This document shows, one piece after another, positions 9,171-17,050 of a stretch of 64,000 nucleotides of DNA (its first letter is position 1; every line of letters begins with the position of its first letter). Made by a program: the position numbers and the translations under genes. A model generated the notes under the pieces. That model searched no databases and was not told the DNA's origin. It was given only the letters and a program-made list of their open reading frames with translations. This stretch comes from Clostridium saccharobutylicum DSM 13864 (lineage in GTDB: Bacteria; Bacillota; Clostridia; Clostridiales; Clostridiaceae): the NCBI RefSeq assembly GCF_000473995.1, contig NC_022571.1, positions 3,937,416 through 4,001,415 of the forward strand, written 5' to 3'.

Positions 9171-9734
9171 ATGTATAATTTTGATGTAAAAAAACTATAT
9201 TCCGATGTAATATATATAATAGAATCATTAGATGGTCTTGTAAGCAAGAGCACGTTAAATAGGAGAAAATATATTCATTTTTTAGATACAATTAAGGAAT
9301 GCTCTGAGGATAAAAATAAAATAAAATGTGCTAAAAATGCAGAAATATTAAAACAATTAGTTAATTGTCAAAAATGTAAGTGCTTTAACTGCAATAAAGA
9401 ATGCATTACTGATGGCTGCAATAGGTGTGAACCAGGTGCAGGTGGTCATGTAGCTCTGTGTGACAATGATATAATAACAGTATATCATTTCAATCATAAG
9501 TCATTTAAACTAAAAAGCAACAAATTGAAAAACATAGAAACTTATCAAGTACTAGCTATAATTCAAGATATAAAATATAATGAATATTTTATAGTTTTAA
9601 ATTCAAATAAAAAAAAATATATTGCTTATTATTATCCTGAAGTTAGTGGTGATACATTTGGTGAAATTAAATCTATAGATGATTTTAATTTTGCTATAAA
9701 AGCATTTGAAGATAGTGAGGTTGAAAGTGTATGA
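9171..9734 (+). CDS. Cys-rich hypothetical protein, first gene of an unrecognised pair
   Basis: 187 aa from the ATG at 9171, preceded by GGGGAG; a GTG at 9159 overlaps that site. I do not recognise a family. A central cysteine cluster (CQKCKCFNCNKECITDGCNRCEPGAGGH, then one more Cys in ALC) has the spacing of a metal-binding (Zn or Fe-S) knuckle. The flanks are helical (N-terminal) and beta-rich (about 105-165, EYFIVLNSNKKKYIAYYYPE). No signal peptide or membrane segment. Its stop overlaps the next ATG (ATGA), so the pair is translationally coupled and probably functions together. Confidence 0.7.
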   Translation: MYNFDVKKLYSDVIYIIESLDGLVSKSTLNRRKYIHFLDTIKECSEDKNKIKCAKNAEILKQLVNCQKCKCFNCNKECITDGCNRCEPGAGGHVALCDNDIITVYHFNHKSFKLKSNKLKNIETYQVLAIIQDIKYNEYFIVLNSNKKKYIAYYYPEVSGDTFGEIKSIDDFNFAIKAFEDSEVESV

Positions 9735-10573
9735 GTCGAGGTAGAGACAACGCTAACGGTAGAGGTAAAGGTTCTAAATCAAAAATTGAAGGCAGAATAT
9801 CTGGATATGAAACTGCAGATTTTAGTATAGCTAATCCTTCAGAAAATGTTTCAATGACAAAAGCCAAAACTGTAAGTTCATCTTCTCTAGGTAAGCAAAA
9901 AAAGAAATTAAGCCTGGGAAAAAAAATTGGCCTTGCCTTTGGCTTCATAATTGTGATTCTATTTTTAATAGGAAAGTTATCACATTCCCATGATAGAGAT
10001 TTCCATGATAGCAATTCACAATATAGCAGCTCCGATAACTTTAAAGTAATTACACCTGAAAATGCCAAGGTTAAACCAACATCATTTACTCAAAGACAAC
10101 TTGATGCTGAAGATTCAAGAGACCAAAAAATTGAGGAATTACTTAAGGATGGATGGACCATGAATAATAATGAAGCGCCAACTGATGATGATTATATAAC
10201 TGTAGGCAAAAAATGGGATGCAATAAGTACAAATTTATCTCCTGTTATAAATGTTACTACTTCATATGAATATGAATCTAAGGATCAGAAATATGGAACC
10301 AGCACCCTTACATTAAATCTACAAGAAGCAAAAGGTAATGCAGGTATAGATGTGGATTCAACAGTAACCAACATTCTAAAAATATATAATCCAGACATAA
10401 ATATGGATAGTATAAATAGTTCTGTTCAAGCTGCATATGACGCAGCACATAATTCAAAACCATACCAAGGAAGCTTATCTTTTGACAAAGATTATATATA
10501 TATAAATAGTAAAAAAAGTGGACAATTAATTACAGTTACCATAGATGTTAATACTTCTATAAGTGTTAACTAA
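9731..10573 (+). CDS. Single-span membrane protein with conserved extracytoplasmic domain, second gene of the pair
   Basis: 280 aa. The first ~55 residues are basic and Ser-rich. A KQKKKLSLGKK stop-transfer-like stretch comes before one membrane helix (about 67-81, IGLAFGFIIVILFLIG). The C-terminal ~195 residues are then likely outside the cell. No family recognised. The last 79 residues, from NAGIDVDSTVTNILKIYN onward, are repeated almost exactly 3.4 kb downstream (13738-13980; one visible change, Tyr to Cys). LH1 begins right after the stop codon. Confidence 0.7.
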   Translation: MSRGRDNANGRGKGSKSKIEGRISGYETADFSIANPSENVSMTKAKTVSSSSLGKQKKKLSLGKKIGLAFGFIIVILFLIGKLSHSHDRDFHDSNSQYSSSDNFKVITPENAKVKPTSFTQRQLDAEDSRDQKIEELLKDGWTMNNNEAPTDDDYITVGKKWDAISTNLSPVINVTTSYEYESKDQKYGTSTLTLNLQEAKGNAGIDVDSTVTNILKIYNPDINMDSINSSVQAAYDAAHNSKPYQGSLSFDKDYIYINSKKSGQLITVTIDVNTSISVN

Positions 10574-10834
10574 TTATTTATGTGGTGAATAACCGAAATT
10601 GCATACATTTTTGTTCCACAGGACCATGAAATTTTCACTGAAAGGTTCTAAGTACAAGGTTGTGCCCATTTTTGCATGCTCCTAATGTAAAATCAGGACA
10701 AGCAGAAAATGGTACAACATTGTACTAAGAACCTTCACAGTTCAATTTCAATGCCTGTTTCACAAAAATGTATGCAATTTCTAGTGGGGATATTAACTAC
10801 AAATAAGTTCAATTCTTAAATTGGATATCTATAG
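10574..10834. repeat. LH1 long-hairpin element, core type A
   Basis: Left bracket GTGGTGAATAACCGAAAT, right bracket ATTTCTAGTGGGGATATTAA, right terminal sequence TTAAATTGGATATCTATAG. Between the brackets two arms of about 90 bases pair imperfectly (roughly four in five positions by eye). The tip is GCATGCTCCT, then 11 bases, then AGGACAAGC. An inverted second copy is at 48613-48899. No ORF. The left terminal repeat is shortened here compared with 13981. Confidence 0.8.
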
Positions 10835-11192
10835 ATAAACAAATTATAAATTAGATTTAAACTTTGAAGTATATATATAAGTAACTTGCAATTTAGAGTT
10901 ATTTGATGATTTATCTAAAGAAGCTGTATTCTTTTTCTCGGTTGCTATATAATTTTGCTATGGATTTCTACTAGCAGAAGCCGCCCAATTCCTGTATACT
11001 CCTCAAACAAATTAAGGACAAACGAGAACAAAACAACTTCTACTGAAGAAATGATTACAGCAAAATTATAATGCAATACTCCAAAAAAGAATACAGCTTC
11101 TTTCTGGTTGAGATATATTCTAAAGTTTAAATCTAGTAAAAACTCGTTTAGCTATGATATGTTTCACTGTATCAATAGCAAGTGATAACCAC
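10835..11192. repeat. LH2 long-hairpin element followed by a GTATC repeat
   Basis: The outer stem AAGAAGCTGTATTC / GAATACAGCTTCTT (10918 and about 11090-11104) encloses an inner arm pair related to the type C core of LH1. The tip is ACTCCTCAAACAAATTAAGGAC. About 11152-11190 is a degenerate GTATC repeat (GTTTCACTGTATCAATAGCA). The whole stretch is repeated at 14269-14624. Confidence 0.75.
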
Positions 11193-11204
11193 TTTTTATC
11201 AAAA

Positions 11205-11515
11205 AATATTAAATTATATTATTTATTCCATCTCAGCTACTACCCTACAAGGTAATCCTGTCATATCCGCAAAATTAATTGGATATGTATTAGCTGTGAA
11301 TTCAATTGATTTTCTTTCATTTAAAACTTTATCTAAATCGCATAAATTTTCAATAACAAACACATTTCTATCTGCACAGGCGTATGTTCTTTACCACGCC
11401 TTACTCCTGTAAAGTCTATACCAATAATTGAAATTTTACGATTAACCAACTGATTAATTAATTCATTTGATAATTGTGGATTCGATGTAAAATAAGTTTT
11501 TGTACCATATCAGCA
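11205..11515 (-). pseudogene. 3' fragment of a cyclase-family gene
   Basis: Nearly identical to the 3' half of the intact cyclase gene at 18287, from its stop codon through the SHPQLSDELINQL region. About 13 bases are missing near 11381 (after CTGCACA), which shifts the frame. The 5' half is absent. It is a truncated duplicate of the 18.3-kb gene, or of its parent, brought in with the surrounding repeats. Confidence 0.88.
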
Positions 11516-11564
11516 ACAAGAAATATAATTTTTGCATTGAAAAAAGCTAATAAATTATTATTCT

Positions 11565-12404
11565 CTATCCTTCTACTTGAATATCAAAATTCACTTTTTC
11601 TTGGTACAAATCGCTATTACTTCTATACTCTTTCACTTGAATAGTTATTTGGGAACTTTTATTTTTTAATGCAAAAGCTACTTTAGCATTTGAACATTTT
11701 GCACCTACCGGTATTTCTATGGGTAGATGATTTTCATCAAAAATAGAGTACTTATTTGCAACTTCCCCCTCTTCATCTATTACAGTAAAATTTATTTCAG
11801 TAAACCATAAATCAGAATAAGAATCAGTATATCCTAAATTCTTATATGAATAATCTATGTATACAACTTGCTCTGGATTTTCATTTGAATCTTCACTTCT
11901 TTCCTTTGTCTCTTTTACCGAATTAATTGTAAACTCCCATTGACCAGCAACTATCCAAGACTCACCTTTAGTTAAGGAGTTGATTTCTGTAACACATGAA
12001 TCTATTTTGCATTCGTTACTATATGAGCCTGTCCTATATCCATTTCTAGTAATATAACCATTCTCATCATCATTAGCGTCTACATCCTCCAACATTTTAT
12101 ATTCAACTTTTATAGAATCATTAGAATTTATGTTTGGTGATATTTTGCCAAATATTCTATCCATTTCATCTGTAACGCACTTTTGAACTATCGCCCCTAT
12201 TGGCTCCATTACTTCTTTTATATAAAATTTATTAACTTCATTAACCACTCTACAATATGGACACTGTAACTGTGTTAATTTATTATCTTCATTTTGAACT
12301 TTATCAATTTTTAATTTAAATTCTCCTCCACAAGAAGGACATTCAAAAGGAATATCCCCCTCACTATCCGCCTCTATAGTCACTTCATAATTCATTTTTC
12401 TCAT
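11565..12404 (-). CDS. Zinc-ribbon protein with DUF4352-like C-terminal domain
   Basis: 279 aa from the ATG at 12404, preceded at eight bases by AGGAGG. The N-terminal zinc ribbon is FECPSCGGEFKLKI ... QLQCPYCRVVN. A helical middle (VMEPIGAIVQKCVTDEMDRIFG) leads to a beta-sandwich (about 150-275: GESWIVAGQWEFTINSV, YIDYSYKNLGY, LWFTEINFTVIDEEG) resembling DUF4352/DUF5067, normally an extracellular Ig-like fold. There is no signal peptide or membrane helix, which is unusual for that domain. Function unknown. Confidence 0.65.
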   Translation of the reverse strand: MRKMNYEVTIEADSEGDIPFECPSCGGEFKLKIDKVQNEDNKLTQLQCPYCRVVNEVNKFYIKEVMEPIGAIVQKCVTDEMDRIFGKISPNINSNDSIKVEYKMLEDVDANDDENGYITRNGYRTGSYSNECKIDSCVTEINSLTKGESWIVAGQWEFTINSVKETKERSEDSNENPEQVVYIDYSYKNLGYTDSYSDLWFTEINFTVIDEEGEVANKYSIFDENHLPIEIPVGAKCSNAKVAFALKNKSSQITIQVKEYRSNSDLYQEKVNFDIQVEG

Positions 12405-12810
12405 AACACATTCCTCCTTTATTCCTGTCTCATAATTTTTTCTGTACATCACCAAAATCCTACTTATATAACTTATTTTCTAATTGATACTCAAATCTAT
12501 AATCTCTACCTTATCATCTATGCTAATTATATTTAATGGTTCTACCAAAAACTATAATTCTCTTTCCATAAAATCAAATATATACATTTATTGCATTTTA
12601 ACACACTATATTTCTAAACGCATATTTTATTTTTACATAATTCACCATTAATATTCTTCTGAAAATAAAAAAAGGTTTAAATACTACTAAGCCTTTTAAT
12701 ATCAATTTATTAATCATTTATTTATGATACGGTTCACCGTATCAGTAGTAAGTGATACCACTTTTTTGTACTAAAAAAGGATACCTTTTACGATATCCTT
12801 TAAGATTTAT
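12405..12810. other. Intergenic region with two hairpins and a GTATC repeat
   Basis: Hairpin at 12668-12695 (AAAAGGTTT / AAGCCTTTT). GTATC repeat at 12714-12758 (GATACGGTTCACCGTATC, a perfect palindrome core, then AGTAGTAAGTGATA). Rpn terminator at 12773-12806 (AAAGGATACC / GATATCCTTT, minus strand), the same hairpin as at 6235-6258. Confidence 0.7.
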
Positions 12811-13638
12811 CTAATTACTTATTGATTGCCTAATTATACTAACTTGTGACTCTGTAAGTCCTGTTAGCTTTGCTATTAATTCATCTGACATGCCTTCTTT
12901 TATTGCTGTTTTAGCTATTTCTATTGCCTTTTTTTCTTCGCCCTTTTTTATTCCATCTTGAACCAGCATTTCCCCTAGCTTTGTCATACTTATCTCCTCC
13001 TTTACCTTTTCCAAATCTTTTCCGTCCAAAAATTTATCTGCAAATGCATATAGCATTGATTCAACATCATATCTATATTCATTCGTTATCTTCTTTACGA
13101 TTTTTATTGATTTTATTATTCTATCCAGTTTAGTTAATTTACTACTCATTATAGGTGTAAATGTTAATGCAACTAAATCCTGTTTTGTTACTTTAATATT
13201 ATTATTTAATTTCTCTTCAATTTCTTTAATTACAATATCACCATCTTTATCATACATTGATATTGCCTTTATATTATATTCATTTATTCCGGTCTGTAAT
13301 ATAGACTTTGTATTATGAATTCCATTGGAATATACGACATAGGTTACTACATCGTTGCTTGTTTGAAAGCTTAGCAATGATTCATAAGCTCTAAATCTTC
13401 TTAAATCCTCTTTTCCTTTATCAGTGGTTTGGAATTCCACATGAATATATGTATCGTCTTCCATTAGAAATGTATAATCCATATGAAGATTTTTTGCTTC
13501 TAATACAACTATTTCTGTTGAACTTGAATCTTTTACTTTCTTATCTATTCCAAAAAACTTTAATCCTTCTTCTGCAAATACATCCATTGCCTTTTTCATT
13601 ATTAAATCTTCGTGTTTTATATCACTATACTTAGCCAA
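12811..13638 (-). CDS. Rpn-family (PD-(D/E)XK) recombination-promoting nuclease/putative transposase
   Basis: 275 aa starting at a TTG (13638) behind GGAGTG. The nuclease core is visible: helix with E (HEDLIMKKAMDVFAEEGLKFFG), D in MDYTFLMEDDTYIHVEFQTTDKG with the E-x-Q signature, and the YVVYSNG strand. The C-terminus (KKGEEKKAIEIAKTAIKEG ... LTGLTESQVSIIRQS) is the DNA-binding tail common to clostridial members. It is expected to nick DNA and promote RecA-independent recombination. A terminator and GTATC repeat follow. C-terminal scars of relatives lie at 6269 and 14690. Confidence 0.85.
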   Translation of the reverse strand: MAKYSDIKHEDLIMKKAMDVFAEEGLKFFGIDKKVKDSSSTEIVVLEAKNLHMDYTFLMEDDTYIHVEFQTTDKGKEDLRRFRAYESLLSFQTSNDVVTYVVYSNGIHNTKSILQTGINEYNIKAISMYDKDGDIVIKEIEEKLNNNIKVTKQDLVALTFTPIMSSKLTKLDRIIKSIKIVKKITNEYRYDVESMLYAFADKFLDGKDLEKVKEEISMTKLGEMLVQDGIKKGEEKKAIEIAKTAIKEGMSDELIAKLTGLTESQVSIIRQSISN

Positions 13639-13737
13639 TATTCACACTCCTATCATCTCTTATACCTTTATTATATCCCATAACTTCAATTTAAACATTA
13701 TATATTTACAATGTTTAATAAGTAAAAAGTGAGTTCA

Positions 13738-13980
13738 CTAAGAAATGCAGGTATAGATGTGGATTCAACAGTAACCAACATTCTAAAAATATATAATCCA
13801 GACATAAATATGGATAGTATAAATAGTTCTGTTCAAGCTGCATATGACGCAGCACATAATTCAAAACCATGCCAAGGAAGCTTATCTTTTGACAAAGATT
13901 ATATATATATAAATAGTAAAAAAAGTGGACAATTAATTACAGTTACCATAGATGTTAATACTTCTATAAGTGTTAACTAA
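13738..13980 (+). pseudogene. Duplicated 3' fragment of the membrane-protein gene at 9731
   Basis: Encodes the last 79 residues of the 9731-10573 product with one visible difference (KPCQGS for KPYQGS). The N-terminal domain and membrane helix are missing. A GTG at 13729 could start an 83-residue peptide, but it has no ribosome-binding site. An LH1 element follows the stop codon, as in the full-length gene. Confidence 0.88.
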
Positions 13981-14268
13981 TATAGATATCCAAATCAAGA
14001 CTTAGACTTATGTGGTAACTCACCGAAATAAGGGGAATTCTTTAGCTCGGTTGCTAGATAATTTGGCTGTGGATTTCTAACAGCAGAAGTTGCCCCATTC
14101 CTGCATGCTCCTTAAACAAGTTAAGGACAAGCGAGAATAGAACAACTTCTGCTGAAGAAATCCTACAACTAAATTATCAACGCAACGCTACGCAAAAGAA
14201 TTCCCCTCATTTCTAGTATGAAAATACATTCTAATTATAAGTTTAATTCTTAAATTGTTTATCTATAG
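13981..14268. repeat. LH1 long-hairpin element, core type C, complete ends
   Basis: Left end TATAGATATCCAAATCAAG and right end TTCTTAAATTGTTTATCTATAG form terminal inverted repeats. Brackets ACCGAAAT and ATTTCTAGT enclose arms of about 90 bases that include GGGGAATTCTTT / AAAGAATTCCCC and CAGCAGAAGTTG / CAACTTCTGCTG. Tip: GCATGCTCCTTAAACAAG, then TTAAGGACAAGC. An inverted copy lies at 53629-53922. Confidence 0.85.
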
Positions 14269-14624
14269 ATAAACAATTTATAAATTAGATTTAAACTTTG
14301 AAATACATATATAAGTAACTTGCAATTTAGAGTTATGTGATGATTTACCTAAAGAAGCTGTATTCTTTTTCTATGCTGCTATATAATTTTGCTATGGATT
14401 TCTACTAGTAGAAACTACCCCATTCCTGCATACTCCTCAAACAAGTTGAGGACAAGCAAGAGCGAAACAACTTCTACTTAAGAAATGATTACAGCAAAAT
14501 TATAATGCAACATTTGGAAAAAGAATACAGCTTCTTTCTAGTTGACATATATTTCAAAGTTTAAATCTAGTAAAAACTCGTTTAGCTATAATATGTTTCA
14601 TTGTATCAATAGCAAATGATAACT
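14269..14624. repeat. LH2 long-hairpin element, second copy, with GTATC repeat
   Basis: Homologous to 10835-11192 through its whole length. Hairpin core 14351-14537 with tip GCATACTCCTCAAACAAG, then TTGAGGACAAGC. A degenerate GTATC repeat lies at 14585-14624. Several arm positions differ from the first copy while pairing is kept. Confidence 0.75.
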
Positions 14625-14689
14625 CTTTTAAATTAAAACTAGCCTCCCCCTTTCAGATACCCTACTTCTCATTATTGCTATTGCCTGCT

Positions 14690-14757
14690 AATTGCTTTTA
14701 TTGCTGTATCTGTTGCTTGTTTTTCAATTCCTTCTTCAATAGCTTATCTTTATTATT
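14690..14757 (-). pseudogene. Short remnant of an Rpn-family gene (linker region)
   Basis: Reverse translation reads AIEEGIEKQATDTAIKAIS followed by stops. This resembles the Lys/Glu-rich C-terminal linker of Rpn proteins (compare KKAIEIAKTAIKEG at 12811). No other part of the gene remains. Confidence 0.5.
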
Positions 14758-14856
14758 AATTTATTATCTATTATAATTTAATAATAAAATGCTTGTTATT
14801 TATTGGATATGCAATGCAAAGATAAAACACGTAATTATGGAATAAGGATGGTTTAT

Positions 14857-15552
14857 ATGGTTGAAAATAAATTCACTATTTTAATTGTTGAAGATGATGA
14901 ACAAATTAATGATGCACTTAAAATCCATTTGCTTAAGAAAGGATATAATGCAATTCAAGCTTATGATGGAAAAGAGGCTCTGGATAAATTCACCTCAAAA
15001 ATGGTAGATTTGATTTTACTGGATATTTCACTTCCCGAAATTGATGGAATGCAAGTACTTAAACAAGTGAGAACAGTATCAGATGTACCTATTATTATGC
15101 TGACAGCCTTTTCTAAAGAATATGACAAGCTCAAGGGATTCGATCTTGGAGCAGATGATTATATTACAAAGCCCTTTAGTTTTAAGGAAGTAATAGCTAG
15201 AATTCAGGCTGTTCTTAATAGAGTCAAAAAATCAAACGTACCACAAACGGCATATATAAATATAGGAAAAATTAGAATAAATTCTGTTACTAGGGAAGTT
15301 TTTTTAGATAATACCGAAATTCTACTTACTAAAAAAGAATTTGACCTTTTATTTACTTTTGTAAATAATCACAATATAACTTTTTCAAGAGAAAAGTTGC
15401 TCGAAAAAATTTGGAACAATAAGGACATCAATGATTTTAGGACTGTGGATACACATATAAAACAATTAAGAGAAAAACTTGGTTGTGAAAAAGGCTGTAT
15501 TCAGACGGTATGGGGAGTTGGTTATAGGCTGAAGGTGACAAAAAATGAATAA
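14857..15552 (+). CDS. OmpR-family response regulator
   Basis: 231 aa from the ATG at 14857 (AAGGA nine bases upstream); more upstream in-frame ATGs lack a site. Receiver domain: acidic pair in ILIVEDDEQ, phospho-acceptor D56 in LILLDISLPEIDG, switch Thr in IIMLTAFS, Lys in DDYITKPFS. The C-terminal winged helix (LTKKEFDLLFTFVNNHNITFSREKLLEKIW ... RTVDTHIKQLREKLG) is OmpR/PhoB type. It overlaps the kinase gene by eight bases, so the two form one unit. Confidence 0.95.
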   Translation: MVENKFTILIVEDDEQINDALKIHLLKKGYNAIQAYDGKEALDKFTSKMVDLILLDISLPEIDGMQVLKQVRTVSDVPIIMLTAFSKEYDKLKGFDLGADDYITKPFSFKEVIARIQAVLNRVKKSNVPQTAYINIGKIRINSVTREVFLDNTEILLTKKEFDLLFTFVNNHNITFSREKLLEKIWNNKDINDFRTVDTHIKQLREKLGCEKGCIQTVWGVGYRLKVTKNE

Positions 15553-16939
15553 ATTAATTGGAAAGCTATGGGGATTCATTATTTTAAATATTATCATTAT
15601 ATTTGCAATTTCTTGGATTTTTCAAGTTGTTTTTTTTGAGAAATATTATGTTTATCAACGAACTAAAATAATGCAAGAGGAACTTAATGAAGTTTCATTA
15701 ATGATTCAAAACAGTATTTCATCAGACGATATATTAAATGAAATTATTGACTTTGGTTCTGCATCAAATTGCTTAGTGATTGTAACAGATGAAAATTTTA
15801 ATATAAATTACACCTCAGCTACACAAATAAAAAATAATAATCCAATTATCCTAGAAAATGTTAAGTACATAAAAACTCAAATACAACCTCAAACACAAAA
15901 AACAGTAAAATCATTTAAAACACAAGGTACAAGATTCACATCAATTGTAATGGGTAACTCAGTAAATGATGCTCAAAAAGGATATGTAATTATTCAATCT
16001 TTTATGGAACCAATTAATGAAACAACATCTGTTTTAAAGAAACAGTTAATGATAGTATGTTTATTTTCTTTACTTATTGGAAGTTGTATTGCCTTTATAT
16101 TAGCAAATAAGTTTTCTAAACCTATTTTAGAAATCAATGAAGCTTCCAAACGCATTGCAGAAGGTGATTTTGATACAGTAGTTTCTGTTAAATCAAAAGA
16201 TGAAGTAGCTATACTTGCTCAAACTATTAATCACATGTCTAAGCAATTAAAACAAAAAGATAATATAAAAAAGCAGTTTATAGCCAATATATCTCATGAA
16301 CTAAAAACTCCACTCAGCTCCATTCGTGCATATGGAGAGTTATTACTCGATTGTGACATTGTAGACAACAATGAAAAAGATAAATATGCTGAAATTATTA
16401 TAATGAATTCTAAAAAACTAAATAACATGGTAGAAGACATTCTTGAATTATCAGAAATCCAATCAGGAAACTACATTCTTGAATCATCTTCATTTTGTCT
16501 TATTGCATTAATCGAGGATGTTCTAAATGATATTAATGCTCTTGCCGCAGAAAAAAATGTGCAAATTACTCTAGAAACCTTTAATGATACACTTCTCATC
16601 ACTGCAGACAAAGATAAAATACATTCAGTGTTCTGTAATATACTGCAAAATGCTATCAGGCACTCTAATTTAAATGGTATCGTTGAAATTAAATTAACAA
16701 ATATAGACTCTAATCTCCATATTTGTATTATTGATAATGGAGATGGAATTCCTAAAGATAAGCTGCCTTATATTTGGGATCGTTTTTACAAGGTTGATAA
16801 GTCTAGAAAGAGTGAAAAAAGTGGTGCAGGACTTGGTATGGCAATAGTTAAAGAAATTTTGAAATTGCACAATTACACATATGGAATTGAAAGTCAGGTA
16901 GGTATAGGCACGCAGGTATGGTTTGACATAACTGAATAA
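15545..16939 (+). CDS. Membrane sensor histidine kinase
   Basis: 464 aa. TM1 about 11-31, an extracellular sensor loop of about 135 residues, TM2 about 168-187, HAMP (about 188-240), HisKA with H251 in FIANISHELKTPLSSIRAYG, and HATPase (N box LQNAIRHS, G1 DNGDGIP, G2 GAGLGMAI). It phosphorylates the regulator encoded just upstream. The nearby secreted metallo-hydrolase gene is convergent, so it is not obviously in the same operon. The signal is unknown. Confidence 0.95.
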   Translation: MNKLIGKLWGFIILNIIIIFAISWIFQVVFFEKYYVYQRTKIMQEELNEVSLMIQNSISSDDILNEIIDFGSASNCLVIVTDENFNINYTSATQIKNNNPIILENVKYIKTQIQPQTQKTVKSFKTQGTRFTSIVMGNSVNDAQKGYVIIQSFMEPINETTSVLKKQLMIVCLFSLLIGSCIAFILANKFSKPILEINEASKRIAEGDFDTVVSVKSKDEVAILAQTINHMSKQLKQKDNIKKQFIANISHELKTPLSSIRAYGELLLDCDIVDNNEKDKYAEIIIMNSKKLNNMVEDILELSEIQSGNYILESSSFCLIALIEDVLNDINALAAEKNVQITLETFNDTLLITADKDKIHSVFCNILQNAIRHSNLNGIVEIKLTNIDSNLHICIIDNGDGIPKDKLPYIWDRFYKVDKSRKSEKSGAGLGMAIVKEILKLHNYTYGIESQVGIGTQVWFDITE

Positions 16940-17001
16940 CATAGTTAACATTTGATTAAAGTATTATCAAAATAATAACAAGTCAATCCACCTGCACATG
17001 T

Positions 17002-17046
17002 AATAACCTCCAAATTTTAAATGTTAAATTTGGAGGTTATTTTGAT
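17002..17046. terminator. Bidirectional terminator between the kinase and the metallo-hydrolase genes
   Basis: A stem of about 16 bp (AATAACCTCCAAATTT / AAATTTGGAGGTTATT) has A/T tracts on both sides and serves both convergent genes. Confidence 0.85.
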
Positions 17047-17050
17047 CTTA

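Noticed and set aside
10574-11192. Consideration of a CRISPR-like or integron attC-like array for the LH elements
   Set aside because: Units are not tandem with regular spacers, no cas or integrase genes are present, and the arms are far longer than attC or CRISPR repeats.
13449-13634. Plus-strand frames opposite the Rpn gene (also 12924-13133)
   Set aside because: Antisense shadows of a well-supported nuclease gene, with Leu/Phe/Ser-rich translations typical of reversed Lys/Glu codons.
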